A DNA stretch of 11,893 bases. It comes from Anaerolineaceae bacterium (GTDB taxonomy: Bacteria > Chloroflexota > Anaerolineae > Anaerolineales > Anaerolineaceae). This document shows positions 1-6,992 of this stretch, piece by piece. The translations under genes and the position numbers were made by a program. Within the stretch, counting starts at the first letter, position 1. The number at the start of each line of letters is the position of its first letter. Where the stretch lies: assembly GCA_011620505.1 (NCBI GenBank), contig WOZA01000012.1, forward strand, positions 1-11,893, in the 5' to 3' direction. The notes under the pieces are model-generated. The model saw nothing but the letters and a program-made list of their open reading frames with translations, was not told the origin of the DNA and searched no databases.

Positions 1-20
1 GGGCGACGCATGCGTCACCC
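1..20. repeat. Palindrome at window edge, possible dispersed REP-like repeat
   Basis: The window opens with a near-perfect inverted repeat. Its core, GACGCATGCGTC at 5-16, is a perfect 12-base palindrome, flanked by GGG (1-3) and CCC (18-20) with one mismatched pair between. It lies downstream of the M28 peptidase stop and may be cut by the window edge. GC-rich palindromes of this kind are often dispersed extragenic repeats, which is an inference here because only one copy is visible. It is not followed by a T-run on either strand, so it does not look like a standard intrinsic terminator. Confidence 0.4.
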
Positions 21-125
21 CGACCAAGGGATTGTTTCCCTAATAAATATGGTTGAATGGTTGTTGAATCTGTGCAACCGACCGTACGGATGTGCTTTAG
101 TCCATCCATGGTTTACACGCGAGTA

Positions 126-1577
126 TTAATCTCCGGCGATGACCAGGGGGATGAAGATGACATAGGCTGGTTCCTCGACCTTGGCGACGGCGCAGTTGGA
201 CATTTGGGAAAAGCAGACTGTTCCGGTCTCAGCGGCCTGGACTTTGTAGAAATAGTACTTGTTGTATTCGATGTCCGTATCTTCGTAATTATTGGTTGTT
301 ACTTGGGCAACCTGGGTGAAGGTGCCAGCGCAAGTGGTGGTGCTGCGATAGACATTGTAAACGTCCGCGTCAACAACCTCTGGCCAGGTCAACAAGATTG
401 AATCTGTCGGGGCAGTGGCAGTAATATGAGGGTCAGCGGCGAAACATTGCCCAATTGGTTCTGCGAGACTGGCGGCAGTGCCAATGCCAGCCTGCGAGAT
501 TGCCAGAGTGACAGGCAGATTCATAAATCCAATTTTGTCAGTAGTCTCATGATAGTGAGGATTTTGGTCAGACCCCTCACATCCGTTGGGTAGATTCTGG
601 TCAGAATAGTTTTCCAAAACCTCAACGGCTCCAACACCCTCATCCCAAAATGAGGCGTGGTCAGACCCATATGTGAAACCGCTAGTGAGATAATCAAAAC
701 TCAACCCAAGAGCATAGTTATTATTTACATTGGAGAAGCAAGAGCCAACCAAGTTTGATTCTGCCAGTGTGCCTACATGCAGTTCGAAACAGCGGTCGTC
801 ATCACTATCATAGCCAAACATGTCCAGATTGACGACTCCAACAATGTTATCCATTTCTGTAGGATGGTCATCCACATAGGCGAAGCTGCCAAGCAGCCCC
901 TGCTCTTCGCCGGTGAAAAAGATGATTTTGATGGTGCGGTCAAACTTGTAAAAACGGAACAGCCGGGCAGCTTCCATCAGGGCAGCCACACCGCTGGCGT
1001 TATCTTCCGCGCCTGGCGCGTTAGTGTTAGCATAATTTGATGTACTATCTAGATGAGCGGTCATCAGGACGATCTCATCCGCGTTTGATCCGTGACCCGG
1101 GATGGTAATAACTTTGTTTTTCCAGGTTAACATCTGATCAGGAAAAGTCGCGATTTTGTTTTTCAAGAACAGTTCATCGTCAATCGCTATTGGCATATCA
1201 GCGATAACGCCAGCGTTCGCTGATGCCATTTTTGAAGGAGAATAGGAATGATCTGTCAAAAAGGTGCCGACTTCATAGCCTAGACTCTCAAGCTGTTCGC
1301 CAAGATATGGATAAGCCAAAGCATTGATATTCAAATTAAACAACTGGTAGGAGTAGCGGGTGAGAATTTTCCTCTGTGATCCACCAATCGGGACAAAGTC
1401 TTCACCGCTGAAGTTGCGGATCCACTGCGCCACTGAGTTCTGGGTGACCTGGTTGATGATCTCCTGGACGGTTGGATTGAATGAGCAGGTTGGGGTTTGG
1501 CTGGTGCCAGAGGCTGTGGGAACGGAAAAAAGCAGGATAATCGTGATCACGAGCAAAACCCATCTTGTCTTTTGCAT
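126..1577 (-). CDS. Secreted M28-family zinc metallopeptidase with FN3-like domain
   Basis: A 483-residue exported peptidase predicted to hydrolyse peptides, probably as an aminopeptidase, outside the membrane. Residues 1-23 form a signal peptide (basic start, hydrophobic core, Ala-Ser-Gly end). The M28 di-zinc residues are visible: H175 in AHLDS, D192 in EDNASG, the Glu pair 224-225 in FTGEEQG, D252 in NLDM, and a final His at 343 in HYHETTD. Residues about 383-465 resemble a fibronectin type III domain (TWPEV, YNVYRS and YFYKVQA strands). The protein ends in a hydrophobic stretch, YVIFIPLVIAGD, like the end of the partial gene at the right edge. The gene is last in the minus-strand cluster, 39 bases after the methyltransferase, with no clear ribosome binding site before the ATG. 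The M28 assignment is firm. The substrate is unknown, and a role in the upstream cassette is uncertain because the enzyme is exported. Confidence 0.9.
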   Translation of the reverse strand: MQKTRWVLLVITIILLFSVPTASGTSQTPTCSFNPTVQEIINQVTQNSVAQWIRNFSGEDFVPIGGSQRKILTRYSYQLFNLNINALAYPYLGEQLESLGYEVGTFLTDHSYSPSKMASANAGVIADMPIAIDDELFLKNKIATFPDQMLTWKNKVITIPGHGSNADEIVLMTAHLDSTSNYANTNAPGAEDNASGVAALMEAARLFRFYKFDRTIKIIFFTGEEQGLLGSFAYVDDHPTEMDNIVGVVNLDMFGYDSDDDRCFELHVGTLAESNLVGSCFSNVNNNYALGLSFDYLTSGFTYGSDHASFWDEGVGAVEVLENYSDQNLPNGCEGSDQNPHYHETTDKIGFMNLPVTLAISQAGIGTAASLAEPIGQCFAADPHITATAPTDSILLTWPEVVDADVYNVYRSTTTCAGTFTQVAQVTTNNYEDTDIEYNKYYFYKVQAAETGTVCFSQMSNCAVAKVEEPAYVIFIPLVIAGD

Positions 1578-1616
1578 GCGTATCGTTTGCGAGGAGTTGC
1601 TGAGTTTGAGCGGGGT

Positions 1617-2357
1617 CTAAACCATTCCGTAAGCGTAAAAGGTTGGGATAAAGACAGTAGCCTCCCCGTTGAGCCAGGATTTCAGTGCGCGGTCCTTCAT
1701 AGCCAGAATTTCATCTACTGGAACCATGCCGCCGAGATCGAATGCAATGATGTCCCATTCATGATCAAAGACATCTTTTTCCGGATAGCGCCACTGCCCT
1801 GCAAGTAAGCCAAGGCGGACGTCCCTCAATCCGATTGTGCGGAAGATATGCCCTAGTTTTCGCCCCATACTGAGATCAACACCCCGAAAGGCTAATGAGC
1901 GATTTTGGATTTTTCCAATATCCTGGAACACCTCTGGATAATCAATGCGCGAAAGGTAATCGGGCTCGGCAAAAGCGATTACGTAGCCTCCCGGTTTGGT
2001 AACCCGCGCCATTTCAGAAACCACCTGGGAAGGGTCGTGGACCCAGAGTAACACATAATGTGTCACCGTCAGGTCAAATTGGTGTTCCTTGAAAGGCATG
2101 CGGTGAGCGTCAGCATTGAAAATGACAGGTTTGGAAGGGTGGAGGTGAGCAAACTGGCAGTTTTCGAGGTCAAGATCCAGACCTGTAACCTGCAGACCGC
2201 GACCAATGTATTCATCCAGCAAGGCACCCGTGCCAACCCCGACATCCAACAAGGACTGCCCAGGCTGGGCGTTGACTTTACCAAAAATGAAGTTGCGTAA
2301 GTCGCGGGTCCAGGTAGACTGGAGTTTGAAACGATCATGCCAATCGGAGATTTTCAA
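1617..2357 (-). CDS. Class I SAM-dependent methyltransferase (TTG start)
   Basis: A 246-residue cytoplasmic Rossmann-fold methyltransferase. Motif I is LLDVGVGTG (about 37-44), followed by the acidic end of strand 2 (GLDLD, 59-63), NADAHRMPF (81-89) and the post-motif FDLTVTHYVLLW with ARVTKPGG (117-124). This is the Methyltransf_11/25 type, which acts on small molecules, lipids or proteins, so the substrate cannot be read from sequence. I place the start at a TTG (2355-2357) rather than an ATG at 2399. The TTG has GGAGG six bases upstream and overlaps the TGA of the preceding gene (TTGA), whereas the ATG would give a 46-base overlap. The tight overlap implies translational coupling to the pseudo-radical SAM gene and suggests a shared pathway, which is an inference. 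Confidence 0.82.
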   Translation of the reverse strand: MKISDWHDRFKLQSTWTRDLRNFIFGKVNAQPGQSLLDVGVGTGALLDEYIGRGLQVTGLDLDLENCQFAHLHPSKPVIFNADAHRMPFKEHQFDLTVTHYVLLWVHDPSQVVSEMARVTKPGGYVIAFAEPDYLSRIDYPEVFQDIGKIQNRSLAFRGVDLSMGRKLGHIFRTIGLRDVRLGLLAGQWRYPEKDVFDHEWDIIAFDLGGMVPVDEILAMKDRALKSWLNGEATVFIPTFYAYGMV

Positions 2358-3496
2358 GCCGCACCTCCAGCCATTACCCGGGACCAAAGAGTGGACCAAT
2401 CTTCTCGAAGCAAGTTGCCGTAATTGTGTTGATTGCCGGCGTGTTGCGCCAGGCTGCCATCCGGTTGGATCACAAAATGCTGAGCGGGTTGTGAATCCGG
2501 GTCCCAGACGCTAAAGAGGGGTTCTGGCACGTGGGGATGATAGGTGAGGGGCATGTCATCCACAAAAGCGACACCGCTTTCAGCGAGCTCACGCTGCAGC
2601 TTTCCTGCCAGTGCGTGAGAATACTCATCTTCCGGGAGGAAGTTAAAGGCATTGACACCAAGATCCAGTAGTTGGTGAATGAGATCATGGTAATCACGGT
2701 CGGTATGGACAGGCATCCGAAGGCAAGTGAAAAGATCCTGATCAAGGATATTCGACAAACCCTGCAAATCTTCCGAGCTAGAGGCGTCAAGGCAGAAAGT
2801 AAGGTGGTCCAGGCCGGCTTCAATGAGGGGCAACAGGTAGGCAGGATCCTTTAGTTTGGGATCCGATGAGACCAACCCGCAGACGAGTCCGAGCTGCTCT
2901 GTGAAAGCCATGAGTTCAGTCAGATCAGCGCGAAGAGTGGGTTCCCCACCAAAAAAGATTACGTGGGGGATGCCCGCGTTGTAAAGCCGGGTAAGGAGCG
3001 TTTTCCAGTCTTCCGTCGTCAGTTCGTTAGCTATAAGAGAGGCGTCATCTTTCTCATTGAAGCCACGGTAGGTGAGGCAGCAATCGATGCGCAAGGGAGC
3101 ACTCAGGTTTTTCTCGAACACATGCGACTCAAATCCGATGGTGGCAGAAGGCGAGAGATCTTTCTTGCGGCTGAGGAAGAGGATCTGGTCGATAAACAAC
3201 TGGACATCACGCATCAAAACTTCACGGGTAACATCATAGCGCTCGGATAAAGCATCCACAATCTGGACGTTGTCCTTGCCCTGAATCAGATAATAGGCAA
3301 ATTCCGTGGCAGAGCGGTTGAGGTGCAGCACTATAGAAGCATTAACTACCAGGATCCCTTCACCGTCCGGTTCCACGCGCAGGTGAAGGCGGAACTGATC
3401 CGGCGAGTCTGGAGCGGTATGGTAAGAGTACAAACCAGGGGCCAGAGGTTCAACATCCGTTTTCTTTTCGCGTGGTTTAGTTTGTTTTGCAGCCAT
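2354..3496 (-). CDS. Degenerate radical SAM protein with N-terminal PqqD-like domain (cluster motif lost)
   Basis: A 380-residue paralogue of the radical SAM/SPASM enzyme encoded just upstream. Residues about 20-110 form a PqqD-like winged-helix domain (VNASIVLHLNRSATEF and the following helices), the fold that binds leader peptides in RiPP systems. The core keeps landmarks such as LTYR (141-144), HVIFFGGEPTLRADL (178-192) and EAGLDH. However, the CxxxCxxC motif that binds the catalytic [4Fe-4S] cluster is replaced by GFNEKDDA (145-152). The SPASM region is cut short and keeps only IQPDG and the following Trp-rich helix, with none of its cysteines. The reading frame is intact and AAGGAG lies six bases before the ATG, so it is unlikely to be a decayed pseudogene. 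It probably binds substrate or partners with the active enzyme as a non-catalytic subunit. That role is an inference. Confidence 0.85.
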   Translation of the reverse strand: MAAKQTKPREKKTDVEPLAPGLYSYHTAPDSPDQFRLHLRVEPDGEGILVVNASIVLHLNRSATEFAYYLIQGKDNVQIVDALSERYDVTREVLMRDVQLFIDQILFLSRKKDLSPSATIGFESHVFEKNLSAPLRIDCCLTYRGFNEKDDASLIANELTTEDWKTLLTRLYNAGIPHVIFFGGEPTLRADLTELMAFTEQLGLVCGLVSSDPKLKDPAYLLPLIEAGLDHLTFCLDASSSEDLQGLSNILDQDLFTCLRMPVHTDRDYHDLIHQLLDLGVNAFNFLPEDEYSHALAGKLQRELAESGVAFVDDMPLTYHPHVPEPLFSVWDPDSQPAQHFVIQPDGSLAQHAGNQHNYGNLLREDWSTLWSRVMAGGAA

Positions 3497-3498
3497 GT

Positions 3499-4836
3499 TT
3501 AGCTCCTTCTCAATACAAGATCGCGATAGATCGGCTGCGGGTTTTGATGATCACGAGCCAGAGGGCAACCACCACCGCATTCCGTGAAAAAGTCACAGGT
3601 CTTGCATGCTTGCGGAACGTCCCTGCGTTGGCGCAGAGAAAGCGCAAGCGGATGTTCCCAGATGGCAGACCATGGAACTTTCAAAAAATCCCCGAGGGCT
3701 TCGTAGTAGGACTGGCAGGGAATGACCTGACCATCCGGTTCGATGCACATATTGTAATAAGCAGCAGTACAGCCCTTGATTCCAAGGTCAAGCTGAAGAG
3801 GGTCAAAGTGGCAGTACTGGGTGGGGGTGTACCAGATCAGACGCTGACCGCTTTTTTGGGTGAAGTCGGTCGCGATTTCAAGCAGCTTTGGCAGGTCCTG
3901 CTCTTTCAAGCCGGTGGTGACCGTGCTGCCTTTGCCCGCGTAAATCAAGGCATTCAATCCCACTGTTGGCACGCCGAGATCCCGCAGGAATTCCAGCAGT
4001 TCAAGCAGGTATGCTTCGTTATTTTCGAGGAGCGTGGTATTGGTCATGAGGTAGAGTTTGCTATTTACAGCATTTCTCACGCCTTCTACTGTTTGCTGCC
4101 AGGCACCCTGGCTGCGGACCATTTGGTCGTGAACTTCGGGACGGTTCGACTCAAGGGTGATCTGGACATGGTCAAGCCCAGCTTCGACAAGCCTGGCAAT
4201 GTAAACTGGATCAGAAAGTTTTCGCCCGTTGGTGTTGAGACCTGCCACGAGCCCTGTTTGCTGGGCATAAGCAACCAATTCCGGCAAATCCGGGCGTAGG
4301 GTGGGTTCTCCGCCGGTAAAAACAACGTGGGGGATTTTCAGGCTCCAAATCCGGTCCAGGATGGACTTCCAGCTCTGGGTTGGGAGCTCCGGATAGGTGC
4401 GAACGCGGGCGTTGTAGCAATGGGCACAATCGTTGTTGCAGCGGTAAGTGAGCGCAAGGTCCATGCGATAAGGCGCGCTTAATTCCTGGCTGAAAGGCAT
4501 GTCCATATCAAGTCCGAGGTCACAAACCGGGCATAAGCCAGAGTTTTGATCGATCAAGGCTTCCACGCGTGCGCGCGTGGCGAGGTAGTCCTCTTTTAAC
4601 TGCCCGGAGGGGGCATTGAAGCGGGCTTGAAGCGCTTGCAGGGCGGTCTTTTCGTCGATTTTTTCAAGGGTGAGGAAAGCCATGTAAAGAGCGGTCGGGT
4701 TGAGGTGGACAACACGTGAGGCATTGACCACCATCAGACCGCTTAGGTCAGGATCAACACGTAAATGGACGCGCGACTTGGAGTCGGCATCTGCAATGTC
4801 GTACTGGTACATTCCTTCAGTGAGCTGTCGCATCAT
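3499..4836 (-). CDS. Radical SAM/SPASM enzyme with N-terminal PqqD-like (RRE) domain
   Basis: A 445-residue cytoplasmic iron-sulfur enzyme. Residues 1-95 resemble PqqD: VVNASRVVHLNPTA, then helices ending in ARFNAPSGQLKEDYL. The radical SAM core carries CNNDCAHC at 133-140 (the site-differentiated [4Fe-4S] ligands) and TGGEPTLRPDL at 174-184. The SPASM domain shows C356-X12-G-X4-C374 and C411-X2-C414-X5-C420-X3-C424, which would bind auxiliary clusters. The usual final Cys is absent, but C342 and C364 are extra. A CPVC pair (102-105) sits between the domains. PqqD plus SPASM is the layout of RiPP maturases that crosslink or epimerise peptides. The open frame runs further upstream, but that part lies inside the neighbour's Cys-tail codons and reads as low-complexity Ala-Val-Pro. 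I therefore start at the ATG 25 bases after that gene, where homology with the paralogue begins. The ribosome site is weak, so translation may be coupled. Confidence 0.92.
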   Translation of the reverse strand: MMRQLTEGMYQYDIADADSKSRVHLRVDPDLSGLMVVNASRVVHLNPTALYMAFLTLEKIDEKTALQALQARFNAPSGQLKEDYLATRARVEALIDQNSGLCPVCDLGLDMDMPFSQELSAPYRMDLALTYRCNNDCAHCYNARVRTYPELPTQSWKSILDRIWSLKIPHVVFTGGEPTLRPDLPELVAYAQQTGLVAGLNTNGRKLSDPVYIARLVEAGLDHVQITLESNRPEVHDQMVRSQGAWQQTVEGVRNAVNSKLYLMTNTTLLENNEAYLLELLEFLRDLGVPTVGLNALIYAGKGSTVTTGLKEQDLPKLLEIATDFTQKSGQRLIWYTPTQYCHFDPLQLDLGIKGCTAAYYNMCIEPDGQVIPCQSYYEALGDFLKVPWSAIWEHPLALSLRQRRDVPQACKTCDFFTECGGGCPLARDHQNPQPIYRDLVLRRS

Positions 4837-4861
4837 AAGTTGATCCAGGTAGAAAAAACGA

Positions 4862-6622
4862 TTACCTGCCACCGCCAGCACAGGCACAGGCACAGCCAGC
4901 ACAGGCGCAGGCACAAGCGCAGGCAGAGCCTCCGCCACTCCCGCGGAAACCGCCGCCGCCACTACGGGGGGGCGCTGTGACTGGGATCGGGTTGGTGCGG
5001 TTGGTAACCGAGGAGGTGAAGTCAGTTACATTGCCGATTACTCCCGCAGCCATGGCGGAAGCGCCGTGTACCATCGAAGCCGCGAATTCAGAGCCCGGCA
5101 GATTGGGCAGGTTGATAGAAGGACGGCTGCCGCCAGATCCGGCACCGACGGCGGTTGGGGCTGCCAAACCACCGCCGCCACCGCTGCTCATCACAGGATG
5201 AAAGGTGGGGTCGTAGCGCGGCCACCAAATAGGCACAAATACGGGGATGCCAGTAAAGGTGCGTTCGGTACGGTCATTGAATTCCTTGTCGAGCATGGTC
5301 CACTCGAGGGTGTGGTCGTATTGAGCGCTCTTGACCTCAGGAGTTTGGGCAGTCTCAACGGCTTCCCAGGCTCGCCGAATAATGTCCTGGTAATAGTCCT
5401 TGGTTTCCTGAAGGCTGAAGCCTTTCATTTTGTCTGAAACCGATTTGACCAGGTCGATCATCAGCGATTTAATCTCTGTGCGGCGCTTGGATGTGTTCTC
5501 AGATTTGAAAGCTTCCAGGAAAGCTTGCTCGTATGGGTAGAGACCTTCCGGCAGGGGATCCGCAATTTCGATCTTCAGGGGGTCACGAGAGGTCACAGTG
5601 ACCAATTCCTTTTTTATCAGCCCAAAGAGGATCATGGTGAGTATCTTGTCGAGTGGTTCCTCCAGCAGAATACCAGCTTCAACTGCGGTGAGACCGCGCT
5701 TGATGCCTTTGCCTTCGATTGAGATTTTTGGAGGAAGGTATTGCATTTTGCGTTTGGTGGTCTGCTTATTGCCTCTTCGAATAATGAAAATAAAGAAGCC
5801 GATAAATAGCAGTGGGAAGAAAGCGCTTTGAATAATCCTCCACAGCGTGGTAAAAAAACCAGCGACTGGAGTTGTGGTAGACCCATTGGACCCGGTGTCA
5901 GATGGAATTGTTTCCTGGGTGGTTAGAACACCTGCAGGGATTGCGGAAGCAGGGAAAGCCGCACCAAAAGAGTACTCGCTGTGGACATCGGCGTTGGTCG
6001 TATACCAGGAATAGTTGACACGACCATCTGTAGTCAAGGTGGCTTCAGGCTCGCTTGGCCCTGGCCAACCCGAAGGTTCGTACCAGACACCCTGTTCCGC
6101 GCCAACGCCAGGGGGCAGGATGATCGTCATGCGGTATTCGGTATTTTGAGAGACATCATTCTGCGATCCGAAATAGTTCGGAACAAATAAGAAATTAGCA
6201 TAATCCGTGCGATCTGCACCATCATAAGGGCTCAAAACGCCTTTGATACCATATACCCAAGCCGTGACGATGCCAGATTGACCAGGCTGGATGGCATACT
6301 CATCAAGGGCAAGCTCAGCCCCCTGGACATAAGCTGAGTCATTTACCTCGGGCATTTTCACGCCGTTTACTTCAGCCTTGATGTCGGAAAGCTTGTATTG
6401 AGTGGTGGGTAAGCCGAGATCGACAAAATCAATCGCATGCCCGGAAGGATCGTTTTGAAACGCCATGTAGTAATATAGGGTCAATGTGCCATCCGCTTCA
6501 AGGTAAGCTTCCACTTCGTAAGCGGTGAGGGAAAAGCGATAATCCTGAGCCTGGGCGGATCCGAGCGGGATCAGCAGCAGAAGGATGCTTAACAGTAGGA
6601 AAAGATGCTTGAGCTTATTCAT
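4862..6622 (-). CDS. DUF2207-type membrane protein with C-terminal Ala-Cys repeat tail
   Basis: A 586-residue membrane protein. Residues 1-25 form a signal peptide. Residues 26-250 are the extracytoplasmic DUF2207 beta domain (YEVEAYLEADGTLTLYYYMAF). One transmembrane helix (about 262-282) is followed by RRGNK, placing the rest in the cytoplasm. Residues 308-342 (GLTAVEAGILLEEPLDK) match the DUF2207 cytoplasmic segment. A Gly-rich linker begins at about 480, then a stretch ending TNRTNPIPVTAPP, then a tail with seven cysteines at 568, 570, 572, 574, 577, 579 and 581 alternating with Ala and Gly, ending AGGGR. DUF2207 proteins commonly end in a Gly-rich region, but the cysteines make this a plausible substrate for the radical SAM enzyme encoded 25 bases downstream, or a metal-binding tail. 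I start at the ATG that opens the signal peptide, four bases after the previous stop. An upstream ATG would overlap the previous gene and bury the signal. Confidence 0.88.
   Translation of the reverse strand: MNKLKHLFLLLSILLLLIPLGSAQAQDYRFSLTAYEVEAYLEADGTLTLYYYMAFQNDPSGHAIDFVDLGLPTTQYKLSDIKAEVNGVKMPEVNDSAYVQGAELALDEYAIQPGQSGIVTAWVYGIKGVLSPYDGADRTDYANFLFVPNYFGSQNDVSQNTEYRMTIILPPGVGAEQGVWYEPSGWPGPSEPEATLTTDGRVNYSWYTTNADVHSEYSFGAAFPASAIPAGVLTTQETIPSDTGSNGSTTTPVAGFFTTLWRIIQSAFFPLLFIGFFIFIIRRGNKQTTKRKMQYLPPKISIEGKGIKRGLTAVEAGILLEEPLDKILTMILFGLIKKELVTVTSRDPLKIEIADPLPEGLYPYEQAFLEAFKSENTSKRRTEIKSLMIDLVKSVSDKMKGFSLQETKDYYQDIIRRAWEAVETAQTPEVKSAQYDHTLEWTMLDKEFNDRTERTFTGIPVFVPIWWPRYDPTFHPVMSSGGGGGLAAPTAVGAGSGGSRPSINLPNLPGSEFAASMVHGASAMAAGVIGNVTDFTSSVTNRTNPIPVTAPPRSGGGGFRGSGGGSACACACACAGCACACAGGGR
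4877..4924 (-). repeat. Tandem short repeat encoding the Ala-Cys tail
   Basis: This is a 16-codon low-complexity run made almost wholly of GCC/GCT (Ala) and TGT/TGC (Cys) codons, with one Gly. Written on the plus strand, it holds an imperfect 21-base duplication: 4877-4897 and 4898-4918 match at 18 of 21 positions. Such a run could change length by replication slippage in multiples of six bases, lengthening or shortening the tail without breaking the frame. Confidence 0.8.
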
Positions 6623-6626
6623 TTGC

Positions 6627-6992
6627 TTACCATTTTGGTTGTTCAGTAATCTGATAAGTTGTACCGCAGCTGTGGCACTGCACCGTGATCGCGCCATTGA
6701 CAAGTTTCATATCGTCAGGGGCGAGAGGAGCGCCGCAGGATTGGCACTTGATGGTATCCATCTGTACATTGCCCGGGAGATCGACATTGAGGGTTACGTT
6801 CTGAACGGTCTGTTTGGACGCAGCTGCCAGGCGCACGCCTGCAAAAATCAGAACAAATCCCAAAATGAGCAATATGATCCCATAGACGATCCATGAAGGG
6901 GCATCTTCACTACCTGACCCAAGAAGCAGCAAAAATCCAAAAATGATGAAGATTGCTGCGAGAATGTACGAAATAACGCTGCCAGCTTTCAT
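6627..6992 (-). CDS. Small membrane protein with two helices and a C-terminal zinc ribbon
   Basis: A 121-residue protein I cannot assign to a named family. Two hydrophobic helices (about 6-26 and 34-55) form a hairpin, followed by a soluble tail carrying KCQSCG (C83, C86) and QCHSCG (C106, C109). That arrangement is typical of a zinc-ribbon or rubredoxin-like metal site. A short loop between the helices (GSGSEDAPSW) puts both ends on the same side of the membrane. The ATG has AAGGAG five bases upstream, a strong site, and the stop is four bases before the DUF2207 gene. It is therefore probably the first gene of the cassette. It may hold or assemble the membrane complex; this is a guess from position. 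Confidence 0.8.
   Translation of the reverse strand: MKAGSVISYILAAIFIIFGFLLLLGSGSEDAPSWIVYGIILLILGFVLIFAGVRLAAASKQTVQNVTLNVDLPGNVQMDTIKCQSCGAPLAPDDMKLVNGAITVQCHSCGTTYQITEQPKW

Noticed and set aside
26..43. Terminator after the M28 peptidase (AGGGA/TCCCT hairpin)
   Set aside because: The stem is only five base pairs and no T-run follows on the minus strand.
2354..3496. Reading the cluster-less radical SAM gene as a decayed pseudogene
   Set aside because: It has a full uninterrupted frame, a strong ribosome site and conserved core segments, which fits a functional pseudoenzyme better.
3487..4299. 270-codon open frame on the plus strand
   Set aside because: It is antisense to both radical SAM genes, which have strong family motifs, and its product has no recognisable domain.
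4837..4962. N-terminal extension of the radical SAM/SPASM gene by 42 codons
   Set aside because: These codons lie inside the DUF2207 Cys-tail gene, read as low-complexity Ala-Val-Pro only because of the repeat, and have no counterpart in the paralogue.
6623..6703. Upstream start for the DUF2207 gene
   Set aside because: It would overlap the zinc-ribbon gene by 77 bases and place 27 polar residues before a clear signal peptide.
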